Shown: positions 62,385 through 64,000 of the stretch, in pieces
Layout of the letters: each line of letters starts with the position of its first letter
Numbering within the stretch: the stretch's first letter is position 1
The notes under the pieces: model-generated
The model's database searches: none
What the model was told of the DNA's origin: nothing
What the model saw: the letters and a program-made list of their open reading frames with translations, nothing else
Made by a program: the position numbers and the translations under genes
Source: Fervidobacterium sp. UBA5837
GTDB taxonomy: Bacteria; Thermotogota; Thermotogae; Thermotogales; Fervidobacteriaceae
DNA: 64,000 bases
NCBI GenBank assembly: GCA_002432805.1
Contig: DJGV01000006.1
Span: 27,050-91,049 of the forward strand
Direction of reading: 5' to 3'

Positions 62385-64000
62385 TTCTGATCACCACCAA
62401 ATTGCTCGATTTCAAGTGCACCTGATGGACACACATTACTGCAAGAGCCATCACCTATGCATAGGTCTTCATGGACAAAGACATTACCACTTTTATCTTT
62501 TTGGAACGACGGGCATGCAAATTGTGTAATGCATATATTCGCCAATGTGCATCTGTTGGTTACCTTCATCTGCGGTACTTTGACGATGCCTCTATGTCTT
62601 CTTTCTCTTGTGAATTTGAGCATACACGGGTGACGTGCTATTACTACGTTGAATTCTTTCGTAGCCAGTGCTTCTTTGAGTGTCTCTTCCAATTTATCGA
62701 TTTGGTACGTGTCCACTTCCCAGATGTGTTTTACACCAAGTGATTCAAGTACAGTCCTTATTTTTATCTTTTTTCCGGGGTGATCTTGGTGACCTGTCAT
62801 AGCGGTTGTACCATTTTCCATGATCACGAGTGTTAAATTGTGGTTGTTGTAAACTGCGTTTATTATTCCCGGTATGCCTGCGTGGAAAAACGTTGAATCT
62901 CCCAAGAAGGCGACTACTTTCCGGTCATTGTTGAAGATGCTCAATCCGGTACCTGTACCAACGGAGTGACCCATCGATAAGAGCACTTGCCCGACTTTGT
63001 ACGGTTCCAAGAATCCAAGTGTATGGCAACCGATATCTGCCACTGATATGTCATCCTTTGCCAGTATTTTCGATAATGTGTAGAATACTGGTCTATGTCC
63101 GCAGCCAGGACACAACTGTGGAGACCTTGGAATTGTACGCATTCTGTTATTTTCAGAAAGCGGTGAACTAACATTCAAGACAAGTTGTGGCCAGACTTTT
63201 GCCATGACATTCCTTACCTTTTCCGGCGTGTATTCACCCATCCAGTCTTCAAGATCGAGTTTTCCTATTATTTTCGTACGGATACTTTCCTCGTATGCTA
63301 CAGCCTTCACTTTTTCTTCTATGAAGTCATCTAATTCTTCAAGTACCTTAACTTCTTCGTGTGATTTGAGAAAGTCTATTATTGCTTGTCTTGGTAAAGG
63401 ATATACCATGCCAAGACGCAGTATATCAATTTTATTCGCATTTTCTCCAAGTACATCCAACAGTGATAGATAAGGCAATCCAGCAGTGATAACTCCATTT
63501 CTGTTTCCAGTCGAAGAAACATATGCGTACTTTTCTGAAATCTCTGACCAAGTCTGTAACCGTTTGATAGCTTGCCACTTCATTATTGGTACATTCTCAC
63601 CTATAGGTACGTATGGGCCAAGTTGAGACGGTGCGAAGATGGGCTTGCCCAGTTGTTGTGGATGGTACTCACCAAATTTGACCTTCTGTTTGAAGTGTGC
63701 AGTATGTGTTGTGAGACGCAATACAACGGCACTGCGAAATGACCTTGCGTGTTCAGTTGCTTCTTTGAACATGGTATAGACTTCTTGTGCGTCTTTTGGT
63801 TCGAACATCGGAGTGTAAGAAAGCCTCGCATAATGTCTGTTATCCTGCTCATTTTGCGAACTGTTGGCACCAGGGTCATCACCGACCACAATGACCATGC
63901 CACCTGGAATTTCCATCATGCTCAACTGGACGAATGAGTCTGCAACTACGTTCATACCAACACTTTTAAAAAACACACAAGAAGTGAATCCATTGAGTGC
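62381..64000 (-). CDS. iorA: indolepyruvate:ferredoxin oxidoreductase alpha subunit (5' end cut by window)
   Basis: 539 residues visible; the frame is open to the right edge, so the N terminus lies outside. It shows the VGMNVVADSF region of the alpha part, the thiamine domain (CPGCGHRPVFYTLSK; FLGDSTFFHAGIPG; NGTTAMTGHQDHPG) and a C-terminal ferredoxin segment (CIGDGSCSNVCPSGAL) with an extra-wide first cysteine spacing. It leads an operon of four ferredoxin-reducing oxidoreductase genes. Confidence 0.92.
   Translation of the reverse strand, partial: ALNGFTSCVFFKSVGMNVVADSFVQLSMMEIPGGMVIVVGDDPGANSSQNEQDNRHYARLSYTPMFEPKDAQEVYTMFKEATEHARSFRSAVVLRLTTHTAHFKQKVKFGEYHPQQLGKPIFAPSQLGPYVPIGENVPIMKWQAIKRLQTWSEISEKYAYVSSTGNRNGVITAGLPYLSLLDVLGENANKIDILRLGMVYPLPRQAIIDFLKSHEEVKVLEELDDFIEEKVKAVAYEESIRTKIIGKLDLEDWMGEYTPEKVRNVMAKVWPQLVLNVSSPLSENNRMRTIPRSPQLCPGCGHRPVFYTLSKILAKDDISVADIGCHTLGFLEPYKVGQVLLSMGHSVGTGTGLSIFNNDRKVVAFLGDSTFFHAGIPGIINAVYNNHNLTLVIMENGTTAMTGHQDHPGKKIKIRTVLESLGVKHIWEVDTYQIDKLEETLKEALATKEFNVVIARHPCMLKFTRERRHRGIVKVPQMKVTNRCTLANICITQFACPSFQKDKSGNVFVHEDLCIGDGSCSNVCPSGALEIEQFGGDQK

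Noticed and set aside
1..64000. tRNA, rRNA, CRISPR arrays and insertion sequences
   Set aside because: No T-arm-like motifs, regularly spaced repeats or transposase genes were found on either strand by eye.

Overview
The window looks like part of the chromosome of an anaerobic, fermentative, thermophilic member of the Thermotogota, most like Fervidobacterium. The evidence is the protein sequences (ATP synthase, CorA, NagD-type HAD, HydABC and fused PyrBI all closely resemble remembered Thermotoga maritima proteins), the bifurcating [FeFe]-hydrogenase locus ending in rex, and the AT-rich, closely packed operons with TTG/GTG starts. The genus is inferred; no rRNA or tRNA gene was seen.

Layout. 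1-6261: F1Fo ATP synthase operon (atpB cut by the window edge, then E, F, H, A, G, D, C) with a sodium-type c subunit. 6270-8985: two DegV proteins, a small membrane protein and a long hibernation factor, closed by a terminator. 9158-17540: sensory [FeFe]-hydrogenase operon (2Fe-2S protein, HydS-like protein, PP2C/SpoIIE phosphatase), then hydC-hydB-hydA-rex. 17764-23363: pyrBI, a GH13 glycosidase, a methyltransferase and aspartase. 23432-30723: H-cluster maturation genes in two minus-strand operons, ABC transporter-hydF-aspA and TM1266-type regulator-hydG-orf89-hydE, with a second TM1266-like gene between them. 31056-32816: a second CpI-like [FeFe]-hydrogenase. 33262-37143: two HAD phosphatases, a SigH-like sigma factor, a barrel-like exported protein and an exported esterase. 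37153-42543: membrane protein, J-domain protein, DUF5685 protein and a solitary type IIG restriction-modification enzyme. 43092-46194: sugar ABC transporter without an ATPase. 46777-50338: DUF4258 protein and three exported proteins carrying a staphylococcal-nuclease domain and/or OB-fold-like modules. 50675-52210: CorA and a Bcp peroxiredoxin. 52350-57976: a complete fructose PTS with a DeoR-type regulator. 58295-59200: acetamidase/formamidase. 59274-64000: two 2-oxoacid:ferredoxin oxidoreductases, the last cut by the window end.

Together the genes describe ferredoxin- and NADH-based hydrogen metabolism. Oxoacid oxidoreductases reduce ferredoxin, HydABC uses ferredoxin plus NADH to make H2, HydEFG build the active site, and Rex and the sensory hydrogenase probably link expression to redox state. 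TTGTGAAA-type motifs lie at the promoters of three hydrogenase operons. The most novel-looking element is the leader of the regulator-hydG-hydE operon: an intrinsic terminator, a competing antiterminator pairing and a short leader reading frame overlap. Other candidates are the ABC transporter joined to hydF-aspA, a predicted pseudoknot between atpD and atpC, and a surface nuclease/OB-fold gene cluster.
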